From Bacillota bacterium (GTDB lineage: Bacteria > Bacillota > Clostridia > Lachnospirales > Lachnospiraceae), in the NCBI GenBank assembly GCA_023423045.1, contig JAFAGA010000005.1:1-24239 (forward strand): a DNA stretch of 24,239 bases, in the 5' to 3' direction. Of this stretch, positions 1 through 7,573 are shown piece after piece (within the stretch, counting starts at the first letter, position 1; each line of letters opens with the position of its first letter). The position numbers and the translations under genes are program-made. The notes under the pieces are model-generated. The model did not search any database. It worked only from the letters and a program-made list of their open reading frames with translations, and was not told where the DNA came from.

Positions 1-86
1 TCGCGCCGAGCGCGGTCGGCCCAGCCGACATAATACCCTGCGCATTTATGCGCATGCGTGCAGAGTGCGCATCCTGCCCGGAGGGC

Positions 87-125
87 TTTTTAATTCATAG
101 GACGCAATTTCCTATGAATTAAAAA
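87..125. terminator. Perfect 16-bp inverted repeat, possible bidirectional terminator
   Basis: Bases 87-102 and 110-125 are exact reverse complements separated by 7 bases. The arms begin with a T run and end with an A run, so either strand would give a stem flanked by U residues. It lies directly beyond the GC-rich terminator at 119-168 on the minus strand and could stop transcription entering from the left as well. The stem is AT-rich, so an operator role cannot be excluded. Confidence 0.5.
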
Positions 126-168
126 AAGCGGTGCTCCTGGAGTATAACTTTCATCCCCTCGCACCGCT
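119..168 (-). terminator. Rho-independent terminator of the 70-aa gene
   Basis: AGCGGTGC (127-134) pairs with GCACCGCT (161-168). Read on the minus strand the stem is followed by a run of T residues (119-127). It lies about 60 bases beyond the stop codon of the 70-aa gene, as expected for an intrinsic terminator. Confidence 0.8.
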
Positions 169-229
169 CTGATATATCAATCCGTTCTTTCTGTAAACCG
201 ATTGCTCTTCACAGTTCCTCATAATACAT

Positions 230-442
230 TCAGTGAAAGGCTCCCCCGTTATGAAGATTTCGAACGACTTCCGTAACCCGGCTCTTCGCCTCTTCTCCTG
301 TTGTTGAACCTTTTATATAGTCAACTAACTGCTCTTTCCCTTGATCCGGTAAATTCACAAAATTCTTCATCGCCTCCATATCAAGCGCCAGACGAAATCC
401 CAGACCTTCCGGAAGCTGATGCTCATTATCAATCAGACTCAT
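230..442 (-). CDS. Small conserved-looking hypothetical protein, 70 aa
   Basis: The ATG is preceded by a clear ribosome binding site (AAGGAGC, 5 bases spacing) and the gene is followed by an intrinsic terminator, so it is very probably real. The protein is soluble, without signal peptide or membrane segment: an N-terminal part rich in acidic and hydrophobic residues is followed by a predicted helix with the pattern DYIKGSTTGEEAKSRVTEVV. That pattern weakly recalls the C-terminal helices of YdeI/OmdA-like proteins, but I do not assign a function. It lies downstream of a PTS permease gene with a 168-base gap that holds its own palindromes (479-522), so it is probably transcribed separately. Confidence 0.7.
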   Translation of the reverse strand: MSLIDNEHQLPEGLGFRLALDMEAMKNFVNLPDQGKEQLVDYIKGSTTGEEAKSRVTEVVRNLHNGGAFH

Positions 443-475
443 CGCTTGCTCCTTTCCTGCTTTTAGGCATTACAA

Positions 476-522
476 ACATTGCACGAATGCAAAACATGCA
501 AGGTAAACACATTGCACGCAAT
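476..522. promoter_or_regulatory. Two palindromes upstream of the 70-aa gene, likely operator
   Basis: TTGCACGAATGCAA (479-492) and ATTGCACGCAAT (511-522) are both perfect inverted repeats. They share the direct repeat ACATTGCACG (476-485 and 509-518), giving 33 bases (about three helical turns) between copies. They lie 34-80 bases upstream of the start codon at 442, where a promoter is expected. Two related palindromes on one helix face suggest a dimeric repressor or activator site; the protein that binds is not identifiable here. Confidence 0.45.
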
Positions 523-609
523 ATTATCAATTGTCTCAAGCTTAGTATCTGATTGTTTTTCTCTTTTATGTGAGTTTTTACTTCCTATTTCTTCAAAAAC
601 CGTACAATT

Positions 610-1704
610 TTAACTGCCCTGATAATCCGCTTCGTTAAATTTCAACAACAATACCAAAATCATACTGATAAAAAATGCTGCAATCATGGAGGACAATAAA
701 GTCCAAAAGCCTTCTCCAAAATACACTACCAGGGATATCATCGAAGGATAAGCGTAGGCCATCGCCCTGGCTTTTGAAGTTCCGACAATCGCCCCCCCGA
801 TGGCCCCTGCAATGCAAGCTGCAATCATCGGCCGCTTCAGGGGAATATTTACTCCATATAACACCGGCTCGGTAACACCAAGAATTGCAGTCAGGGAGCT
901 GGACAACGCAACGCTTTTCAGCTTTTTGTTCTTCGCCAGAATGCTCACCGCCATTGCCGCTCCTGCCTGTCCCATAACAGCCGGTCCGCACAGGGGCAGG
1001 AAGGAATCCGAGCCCAGGCTGTTGATGTGCTCGATAATAACCGGAACCATTCCCCAGTGAAAACCGAAGACCACCATGGGCTGCCAGATCAGTCCGAAGA
1101 TACCCCCGGCCAAAACCGGGCTGAAGCCATAGATTGCTGAATAGGCGGCCGATAATCCATTGCCTGCCAAGGTACCCAGAGGGCCAAAAACCAAAAAGGT
1201 GATGGGTGTGACAATGACAAGCGCCAGCATCGGCTTTAAAAAGCCCTTAATCGTTCCGGGAAGCAGCCGTTCCAGAGGAAGCTCCACATAATGCAGCATC
1301 CCCACCGCCAGAAGAATCGGTATAACACTGGAGGGATAATTCACCGGGGCTGCCGCAATCCCGAAAAGCTCAAGACTCTTCCCCTGTGCAAAATGATTCG
1401 TAATATCCGGATAGATCAGTGCCGCCGCCAGCAGCATCGAGGTAAAGGGGTCCGCCTTTAGCTTATGGGAGGCAGTATACGCCAGAAAGACCGGAAGAAA
1501 ATGAAAAAAGCCGTCCGATATCGCATAGAGAATCCGATAAGCTCCGGAGGCTTCACTCAGCAGCCCGGCATTGACGATTACCAACAAGATGCCCTTAAGA
1601 AGTGCCGCTGCCATAAGCACATTGATAATCGGCAGAAAAATGCCTGAAATTGTATCGATCACACGGTTGAATACGTTTGTTGATCCCTTATCCTTTGTAT
1701 TCAT
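610..1704 (-). CDS. PTS sugar permease, EIIC domain only (beta-glucoside/sucrose type)
   Basis: This is a 364-residue polytopic membrane protein of the glucose-superfamily PTS EIIC type. The signature loop GVTEPVLYG (residues 276-284), with the glutamate that contacts the sugar in this family, and FGFHWG (213-218) are visible, and the rest is mostly hydrophobic helices. Beta-glucoside and sucrose permeases normally carry an N-terminal IIB domain of about 90 residues with the phosphorylated cysteine and often a C-terminal IIA domain; here the protein starts at the IIC domain and ends with a short polar tail. No gene for IIB, IIA, phosphoglycosidase or antiterminator is adjacent, so it must borrow a IIB from elsewhere or act outside classical phosphorylating transport. 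The start at 1704 has a GGAG site 8 bases upstream. The substrate cannot be told. Confidence 0.85.
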   Translation of the reverse strand: MNTKDKGSTNVFNRVIDTISGIFLPIINVLMAAALLKGILLVIVNAGLLSEASGAYRILYAISDGFFHFLPVFLAYTASHKLKADPFTSMLLAAALIYPDITNHFAQGKSLELFGIAAAPVNYPSSVIPILLAVGMLHYVELPLERLLPGTIKGFLKPMLALVIVTPITFLVFGPLGTLAGNGLSAAYSAIYGFSPVLAGGIFGLIWQPMVVFGFHWGMVPVIIEHINSLGSDSFLPLCGPAVMGQAGAAMAVSILAKNKKLKSVALSSSLTAILGVTEPVLYGVNIPLKRPMIAACIAGAIGGAIVGTSKARAMAYAYPSMISLVVYFGEGFWTLLSSMIAAFFISMILVLLLKFNEADYQGS

Positions 1705-1784
1705 TATTTTTCTCCATAATAATAGTACTCCGCACTTATCTTAGAGATGTGCTGCGCCTGTCCTTATATCAATTGATAGAAACA

Positions 1785-1809
1785 GGCCGGCCCAAATTAC
1801 CTGCCGGCC
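1785..1809 (-). terminator. Terminator hairpin after the M3 peptidase gene
   Basis: GGCCGGC (1785-1791) pairs perfectly with GCCGGCC (1803-1809) around an 11-base loop. On the minus strand it is followed by TGTTTCTATC, a modest U-rich tract, and it begins 20 bases beyond the peptidase stop codon. The short tract makes it weaker than the other terminators in the window. Confidence 0.6.
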
Positions 1810-1828
1810 CGTTCCAAATATTTATATT

Positions 1829-3583
1829 CTATGCCAACTGCACAAATTCCTCGATCAGCGCTTCGATGGTCTTTAAGCTGGTTCTCCAAAACTGTGGATC
1901 CTCCAGATCTATCTCCGCCTGCTTTGCGGCATCCTCAACGCTCATCACCGTGGTCGCATTGAGAAGAGCCCGGTACTTGGGAACGAAGGCTTCTCCCTCA
2001 TTCTTATATTTCTCATACAGGCCACGGGCAAATAATCCTCCGAAGGCATAGGGGAAATTATAGAAGCTTAAATTCTCGGAATAATAATGTCCCTTTAAAA
2101 CCCACATATAAGGATGCAGATAATCATGATCCAGTCCATCTCCATAGGCTGTCTTCTGAGCCTCGAGCATAATTTCCTTCAGCTCATCTGAAAACAGGAA
2201 ACCGGTCCTGCATTTATCAAATACCGCCGTCTCAAACAGGTATCTGGAATAAATGTCACAGATGATCTGAGTCACATCCTGCAGCTGGCTTTCGATCAGC
2301 GCAATCTTCTCCCTGCCGTCGGCTTCTTTGATTGCCGCCTCCATAATAATCGCCTCATTAAAAGTGGAAGCAGTCTCTGCTACCGGCATGCTGTAATCTA
2401 CATTGAGGGGAAGATGCTCCTGAATGTTGAGTCCATGATAAGCATGACCCAGCTCATGGGCCAGGGTTACCACATCACTTAAGGAACCGGTAAAATTCGT
2501 AAGAATTCTACTCTGCTTAACAAAGGGCATATTCTCACAGAATGCACCACCCACCTTACCCTTGCGGGGATAGAAATCAATCCATTCATTATCAAAGGCT
2601 TCCTCCACCATATCCGCCAGATCACCGGCAAAGCCTCTGAAATGTTTCAGCAGATATTCCTTGGACTCTTCCGTGGTGAACTTGGTGTTCGTCTCTCCAA
2701 TCGGAGCAAAAAGGTCATACCAGGGAAGGCCCTTTTCATGACCCATGATTTTGGCCTTGTGCTTCAGGTACTTATGGAAGGAGGGTAAAGCTTCCCGAAT
2801 CGCTTCCAGCATCGCCTCCAGAGTCTCTCTCTTCATCTTCGCCTGCATTAAGGTCATGTCCAGAGCGGATTCATAACCTCTGAGCTCACAGATGGTATTC
2901 ACCTGGGTCTTAATATTGTTAAGGGAGAAGCTGACCGCATCTTTAATCTTCTCCAGCGCCTTCAGCTCCGCGGCAAAAGCATCCTTGCGGACCTCTGCAT
3001 CTTCACTGTGAGCTTTGTTGCGCACTTCGGGAAAAGTGATAATATTATCCCGGTATTCCACCTCAAGGGTAGAGGTCAAAAAGCTCTGCATGCTGCCCCA
3101 TGCCGAGCCCGCACTGATATTAAGCTTTGCGATTACATCCTCCACATCATCGCTGAGCAGGTGCTTCGCTTCCTTTTTTATCTCAGAGAACAGGTACTTA
3201 TATGCTGCAAGCTTCGGATCCCTCTCCAAATAGGAATCCAGATTCTCTATTCCGGCAATGAATTTATGAATTACCGCCATCGGCTTGGAGGCCAGGCTAA
3301 GCTGCTTTTCGATGGCATTCATCTCATTCACGGTCTCACTGTCGGAGGTATTCACCGACTGTCTCAACGCCACGTAGTACGCCAGTCTGGTACCCGACAG
3401 CTGATACTGCTCCAGATAATCCACCGCTCTCTTAAACGCTGCCTCTTCTCCTTCCGAACTGGCCAGCCCTTCACTGAAGGCGGCAAGCTCCCCAATCAGT
3501 GTCTGAAGTCCTGCTTTATCCTTCTTGTACGCTTCATCTTGAAAACCTTTATATAGTATATCCAGTGACCATTCCTTGTTCAT
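1829..3583 (-). CDS. pepF: M3 family oligoendopeptidase (PepF-type)
   Basis: This cytoplasmic zinc metallopeptidase of 584 residues should cleave short peptides, as PepF/oligoendopeptidase F enzymes do in peptide turnover. The zinc-binding motif HELGH is at residues 376-380 inside TLAHELGHAYHG, and the third ligand is the glutamate of VAETAST at 403, 27 residues downstream, close to the M3 spacing. The long helical N-terminal half and total length (about 600 is usual) fit a full-length enzyme, and there is no signal peptide. It is a single gene: a terminator hairpin follows it and 143 bases of AT-rich DNA separate it from the upstream gene, including a TATAAT on the minus strand at 3638-3643. 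Family assignment is very secure; exact peptide preference is unknown. Confidence 0.95.
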   Translation of the reverse strand: MNKEWSLDILYKGFQDEAYKKDKAGLQTLIGELAAFSEGLASSEGEEAAFKRAVDYLEQYQLSGTRLAYYVALRQSVNTSDSETVNEMNAIEKQLSLASKPMAVIHKFIAGIENLDSYLERDPKLAAYKYLFSEIKKEAKHLLSDDVEDVIAKLNISAGSAWGSMQSFLTSTLEVEYRDNIITFPEVRNKAHSEDAEVRKDAFAAELKALEKIKDAVSFSLNNIKTQVNTICELRGYESALDMTLMQAKMKRETLEAMLEAIREALPSFHKYLKHKAKIMGHEKGLPWYDLFAPIGETNTKFTTEESKEYLLKHFRGFAGDLADMVEEAFDNEWIDFYPRKGKVGGAFCENMPFVKQSRILTNFTGSLSDVVTLAHELGHAYHGLNIQEHLPLNVDYSMPVAETASTFNEAIIMEAAIKEADGREKIALIESQLQDVTQIICDIYSRYLFETAVFDKCRTGFLFSDELKEIMLEAQKTAYGDGLDHDYLHPYMWVLKGHYYSENLSFYNFPYAFGGLFARGLYEKYKNEGEAFVPKYRALLNATTVMSVEDAAKQAEIDLEDPQFWRTSLKTIEALIEEFVQLA

Positions 3584-3726
3584 TGTTCTTCTTCCTTTCC
3601 CGGTTTGTCTTAATGATGTTTATCTTATTGTATTAAAATTATATCTATAATATACTGACTGTTTTAATTACCACCTGTCTCAATCACGTTATATTTCAAT
3701 TGCCTTGTGCCTTAATTATCTTCAGG

Positions 3727-4362
3727 TCAGGCATGAAGCACCCTTCCCACAACCTTGCTGAAATGGGAAATGGTATCATAAGCGATTCCGATGGCCCGGC
3801 GCCTTCGGAAAAATTCATCTCCATCCGCATATTCCTGCTCCCAGACCGCCGTGTCCCGAAGACTTCCTGTATACACCACATATTTCTCCAGTCTCCGCTC
3901 CAGCTCCCGGATCTCACTCATGTTGGGATAGCGAAGCAAATGCGTTGTAAACTCAAGACAGGTGAACATATTCTTGGCGGTAAGACGCTTTCCCAACAGG
4001 GACAGCACCGCATTCGCAGTATTATATATCATTTCCTCCCTGTTTCTCTGAAAAAAATCCACTTCCTTCCGTATTCGTTCATATTCCCCAAACTCCACCG
4101 GCACTTCGCAAATTTTCACCGGCGCATCCTGTTCCCCGTACAGATACCTGCCTGGCCGTTCCGTAACAAATCCCCCAAGAATCGGCGAGTTGATATAATA
4201 TCTGGCAAAGGAATACATCCTGTTTAAATCCCGTTCAAAAGCAACCGTAACATGGCTGTATCTGTTCCTTGTAAATAGCCGAATCATTTTTCCCATGGCT
4301 GTATTGGTAGAAATAAATACCACATAAATATAATTCATTTGCTCTTTATTTTCTAAACTCAT
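3727..4362 (-). CDS. Permuted NlpC/P60-like (YiiX/YaeF-type) putative cysteine hydrolase
   Basis: The protein has a hydrophobic strand NYIYVVFIS at the start, then NRYSHVTVAF with a histidine (about residue 37) and, about 98 residues later, MFTCLEF with a cysteine (about 135) at the start of a helix. A His-then-Cys order with these contexts matches the circularly permuted NlpC/P60 (YaeF/YiiX-like) papain fold, whose members act on amide or thioester bonds; the substrate is unknown. There is no signal peptide, so it is probably cytoplasmic. The ATG at 4362 is chosen because GAGGGTG lies 8 bases upstream; the frame stays open to a GTG at 4470 without a ribosome binding site, and an ATG at 4338 is an alternative. 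It follows the CPBP protease gene by 120 bases on the same strand and may be co-transcribed. Confidence 0.7.
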   Translation of the reverse strand: MSLENKEQMNYIYVVFISTNTAMGKMIRLFTRNRYSHVTVAFERDLNRMYSFARYYINSPILGGFVTERPGRYLYGEQDAPVKICEVPVEFGEYERIRKEVDFFQRNREEMIYNTANAVLSLLGKRLTAKNMFTCLEFTTHLLRYPNMSEIRELERRLEKYVVYTGSLRDTAVWEQEYADGDEFFRRRRAIGIAYDTISHFSKVVGRVLHA

Positions 4363-4482
4363 AGCTTTCACCCTCTTCATACCAGCGGACACATCTGTCC
4401 TTTGTTTTGTTTGCCTCTCTTTTGTGTCTCTCTCATAGTAAGAACGACGAAAACGTCTATTTGTCTTCACTGCAGCAGAATA

Positions 4483-5160
4483 TTAAATGATACCGAACAG
4501 CATAAACCCAATGGTATTAATCGCGAAATTGGCAAACATATGGACCAGCCAGGATTGATGGACCGTTCCGTTTTTCTCATCCAGCCAGTCAAATATAAAG
4601 CCCGCCGCGACCAAACTGGCCATTAACAGGAGAAACAGGTATATGCTGAACCAACTGGACATGATTGCAATATGATACAGAGCAAACATAAGGGCGCTGA
4701 ACAGATACGCAAAACGTCTGGAGCTGACCTTCCCAAGCATTAAAAACCCAATCCCCCGGAAGAAATATTCCTCCAGCAGCGAATTAATAAATGAGATATA
4801 AAGCGCAACCCAGACAAACTCCTCTTTACTCACACCGCTGGAGTTTGTAATTGCCTCCGCCACTTGTGAAAAATCAAAGAAGGAGCCGATAGAAAAGTAC
4901 GCTCCAAGGATCAGGGCATATACGCCAACCCCAAGAAGGATGGACTTTGACAAGTGCTTCCCTTTTACCTTAAACAGATCTGTCAGCGGAAAGCTCTTGT
5001 TCCTTCCCAAAAGTACCGTGGGAATCAGAAGAAACAGGACTATCTTAATCAATGATTTCATCCCGTATCCCGGTGCCAAAACAGCTTCTACAACAGCCAT
5101 TATAACACAGGACAGAATAATTAGCAAAACTATGATGAACCGATTTCTTCTCTGCGCCAT
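4483..5160 (-). CDS. CPBP family intramembrane glutamic endopeptidase
   Basis: This 225-residue polytopic membrane protein carries the three conserved motifs of the CPBP/Abi (Rce1-like) family: EEYFFRG (E130, E131, R135), FALYH (H163) and HMFAN (H207, N211). The paired glutamates and histidines form the proposed active site inside the membrane. Members in Firmicutes are linked to bacteriocin self-immunity, or more generally to cleavage of lipidated or membrane peptides; which applies here is unknown. The start at 5160 has AGGAGG with 6 bases spacing; an upstream TTG at 5229 in the same frame would add a very basic leader and is unlikely. A good promoter lies at 5288-5316. No bacteriocin gene is seen nearby. 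Confidence 0.88.
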   Translation of the reverse strand: MAQRRNRFIIVLLIILSCVIMAVVEAVLAPGYGMKSLIKIVLFLLIPTVLLGRNKSFPLTDLFKVKGKHLSKSILLGVGVYALILGAYFSIGSFFDFSQVAEAITNSSGVSKEEFVWVALYISFINSLLEEYFFRGIGFLMLGKVSSRRFAYLFSALMFALYHIAIMSSWFSIYLFLLLMASLVAAGFIFDWLDEKNGTVHQSWLVHMFANFAINTIGFMLFGII

Positions 5161-5287
5161 ACCCTTCCTCCTGACCGGCTGCCCGCCGCCCTGCTTCCTT
5201 CTATCCAAAGCTCTAACGCATTCCTCCAAGCCTTCCCTGTCACTTTCAAGCTTCCTTCCGGATCACATTACCTCTTCCACATATCCG

Positions 5288-5316
5288 ATTATACCTTTAT
5301 TTTCTGCCGACATCAA
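5288..5316 (-). promoter_or_regulatory. Sigma-A-type promoter for the CPBP protease gene
   Basis: On the minus strand TTGATG (5311-5316), a 17-base spacer and a perfect TATAAT (5288-5293) predict transcription from about 5281, leaving a 5' leader of about 120 bases before the ATG at 5160. Confidence 0.65.
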
Positions 5317-5345
5317 GTATTATCCTCTCTCCTGCTCTTATGACT

Positions 5346-5401
5346 GTTACAGTTCGTTACTGTTCTTCGCCAGGCAACCGCTAAGCTGTAACTACAGTTC
5401 G
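5346..5401. repeat. Direct and inverted repeats upstream of the CPBP promoter
   Basis: TACAGTTCG occurs at 5348-5356 and again at 5393-5401 (45 bases apart). ACAGT/ACTGT form an inverted repeat at 5349-5363, CTGTAACTACAG is a palindrome at 5386-5397, and GTTACAG (5346-5352) is complementary to CTGTAAC (5386-5392). They lie 30-85 bases upstream of the predicted -35 element, a place for an activator or cooperative repressor. Confidence 0.4.
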
Positions 5402-5603
5402 GCATCTGTATTCTCTAAAGCAAAAAAGTTTATGCGAATTATGCAAAGAAAATGGCTATTCTACCAGGCCCATCCGTTCCGCCCACCCTGTGTTCCGCAA
5501 AATCCAAACTACCCGGGTGGAGTAGAACTCAACCAGCGTCCCAACAGCGGTAATGATAATCACAAATTGCACCGGCAAAAACCAAGCAGCAATTCTTCCC
5601 CCA

Positions 5604-5644
5604 TAAAAAGCGCCCTTCAGTTTCAGCAGAAACCAAAAGGCGCT
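5604..5644 (-). terminator. Strong Rho-independent terminator after the LamG gene
   Basis: Positions 5609-5624 and 5629-5644 form a 16-bp stem with every position paired (counting G-U pairs) and a 4-base loop. On the minus strand it is followed by TTTTTA. It begins 6 bases beyond the LamG stop codon and closes the leftward operon. Confidence 0.9.
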
Positions 5645-5650
5645 AATTCA

Positions 5651-7513
5651 TCATTTTACACTGACCTGGATATTCTGTGAATAGCTCCCATAGGTTACGG
5701 TTATGGTAGCTTTTCCTTTTCCTACCGTAGTTAGAACACCTTTCCCTGATATAGTTGCTACCTTTTTATTGTTTGATTTAAAAGTGGCCTTGGATGTAAC
5801 CCTCTGCTTTTTCAGTTCATCATTGCCGCCCATCGCTTCATTTGCAGAAGGGGTGAATAAATGCGTTAATAAATCAACCTCCAATTGCACCTTTTGTTTC
5901 GGCTTTAATGAGGATAACTTCACCTTCTTATCTGCAGAAACTATCTCCAGGCGATCCCTCATATTATAGAGTGCTTTTACCTGGGCCGGTGTCAGGGCAT
6001 AGTTATAAATCCTCAGCTCATCCATTCTTCCCTTAAAGTAATCTCCGTTGGTCGATCCGCCAATCCATAGCGGCCCGCTGGAGTGGGCGATACTGCTGTC
6101 AAATTCTTCGGAGCTTACCAGCTTTCCATTGATATATTGCTTGAGCGTACCGGAATCCTTCGAAGGTGTTTCTGCATATGGATCGCTGCCTTGATAGGTG
6201 GCCGTATAGTAAAACCACCTGCCATTCCCAACTTCCTTGACATCATTCATATAGAATGTAACATCCTGGAAGCTATCTCCGCCCTCTTCATAGTCAGACA
6301 GATTAAGCCTGGACTCCCCGCTTTCACTCCAATAATGCAAGCTATAGGAGCTCTCCTTCTTATAGTGGCTTTCGCCGTATTTGTAGAATACAGGCTGCGT
6401 ATCACTCTTCGTCTTCTCCAAATAAATCCAGGTTCCGATGGTAAAGCCCTTGTTAAGATCCAAAGAATCGCTGTCCTTTATTTCAATATAGCTGGATCCG
6501 TTGAATTTGACAGCTTTTCCTGCCATACCATCTACATATTTGAAATTATTTGCTTTTATTGCAGCTCCGTTGTTTTTAAACGCTGACCAATCTTTCAGAT
6601 TATCTTCAAATTTATAGTAGGCGACCAGCCGATCCGGTTTATGAATTAACTCCTTACCGGAACCCTTCGCTGCTTCATCATAGAGATCTTCGATCTCACT
6701 GTAAGTTAGCGCCTGATTGTAAATTCTCATATCATCCAGAATACCCTTAAAGTAATTATCAGTAGTCATAAAATGTCCGAATCCGATATACAAAGGGTTA
6801 AACGAACGGGCTAATACAACATCCTTCAACTCACTTTTTACTAACTCCTTATCACGATATATTTTCATTGTCTTACCGTCATAGGTAACGGATAATAGAG
6901 TCCATTTCTGAATATCCAGCTGCTTTTCCGAATGAATATCGCCTGAGTATTCTCCATCGTAATAGGTAAACCCGGGAGTCATCCTCCACCATTCATATAC
7001 ACCATAGGGAATCTCTCCCCACTCTTCCGGATTCTTAATAATGTATGGTATTCCGCCATCCCAACTGTCCTTCTTTCTTGAGTCATCCTTATATACCCAG
7101 AAGGAGAAGGTAAATTCATCTTTAAGATCCAGGGAAGCGCTATCCTTCACTTCAATATAGCTCTTACCATCCAGCTTTACACCCTTCCCAATCACGGAAT
7201 CCACAAAGGTAACGCCGCTTTTACCGCCTACGGCAGCACCGTTATTCTTGAATTTTGAGGAATCTGTTAAATCACCGTCAAACTTCCAGTGTGCAACAAG
7301 CCCCTGATAGCCGCCCAGCTCCCCGCGTATAGCCACATTATCCTCCTGACCGGTCTCATCCTCTGAAGTCTCCCATGCGGTATCCTCCGATACATCGGTT
7401 GTTTCCTCATACATATCCTCCTCTTCGGCAAACGCCTTAACTCCCGGAAACAAAAGGCTAAACAACATCATCATAGATAATAACACCATAACTTTCCTTG
7501 TCCTTCGAAACAT
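5651..7513 (-). CDS. Secreted protein with two LamG-like domains and a C-terminal Ig-like (Big_2) domain
   Basis: The 620-residue product starts with a basic n-region and a hydrophobic stretch ending at VKAFAEEE, a typical signal peptide, followed by an acidic linker to about residue 65. Two concanavalin-like LamG (Laminin_G_3) domains follow at about 71-280 and 296-520. Each opens with a LVAHWKFDG- or LVAYYKFED-type strand, contains a K(F)KNNGAA turn, and ends with DDMRIYNQALT or DELRIYNYALT. Residues about 525-620 resemble a bacterial Ig-like Big_2 domain (VATISGKGVLTTVGKGKATITV). Such modules bind carbohydrates or surface ligands; no catalytic domain, LPXTG or membrane anchor is present, so it is probably released. 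AAGGAGGG precedes the ATG. It lies 60 bases after the protease gene without a terminator between, so it is probably co-transcribed with it and may be a substrate or partner. Confidence 0.88.
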   Translation of the reverse strand: MFRRTRKVMVLLSMMMLFSLLFPGVKAFAEEEDMYEETTDVSEDTAWETSEDETGQEDNVAIRGELGGYQGLVAHWKFDGDLTDSSKFKNNGAAVGGKSGVTFVDSVIGKGVKLDGKSYIEVKDSASLDLKDEFTFSFWVYKDDSRKKDSWDGGIPYIIKNPEEWGEIPYGVYEWWRMTPGFTYYDGEYSGDIHSEKQLDIQKWTLLSVTYDGKTMKIYRDKELVKSELKDVVLARSFNPLYIGFGHFMTTDNYFKGILDDMRIYNQALTYSEIEDLYDEAAKGSGKELIHKPDRLVAYYKFEDNLKDWSAFKNNGAAIKANNFKYVDGMAGKAVKFNGSSYIEIKDSDSLDLNKGFTIGTWIYLEKTKSDTQPVFYKYGESHYKKESSYSLHYWSESGESRLNLSDYEEGGDSFQDVTFYMNDVKEVGNGRWFYYTATYQGSDPYAETPSKDSGTLKQYINGKLVSSEEFDSSIAHSSGPLWIGGSTNGDYFKGRMDELRIYNYALTPAQVKALYNMRDRLEIVSADKKVKLSSLKPKQKVQLEVDLLTHLFTPSANEAMGGNDELKKQRVTSKATFKSNNKKVATISGKGVLTTVGKGKATITVTYGSYSQNIQVSVK

Positions 7514-7573
7514 AAATAAACCCTCCTTGTTTTAAAATGGTAAATTCACTAATCATTGGCAGAAAACCAGAAA

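Noticed and set aside
39..72. Three copies of TGCGCA at the left edge, suggestive of a repeat element or structured RNA
   Set aside because: The copies are short self-palindromes and the context is cut by the window edge; nothing more can be supported.
4940..5680. A 246-codon open frame on the plus strand
   Set aside because: It runs antisense to the N-terminal half of the CPBP gene and through its promoter and the LamG terminator; it has low-complexity composition and no family motif.
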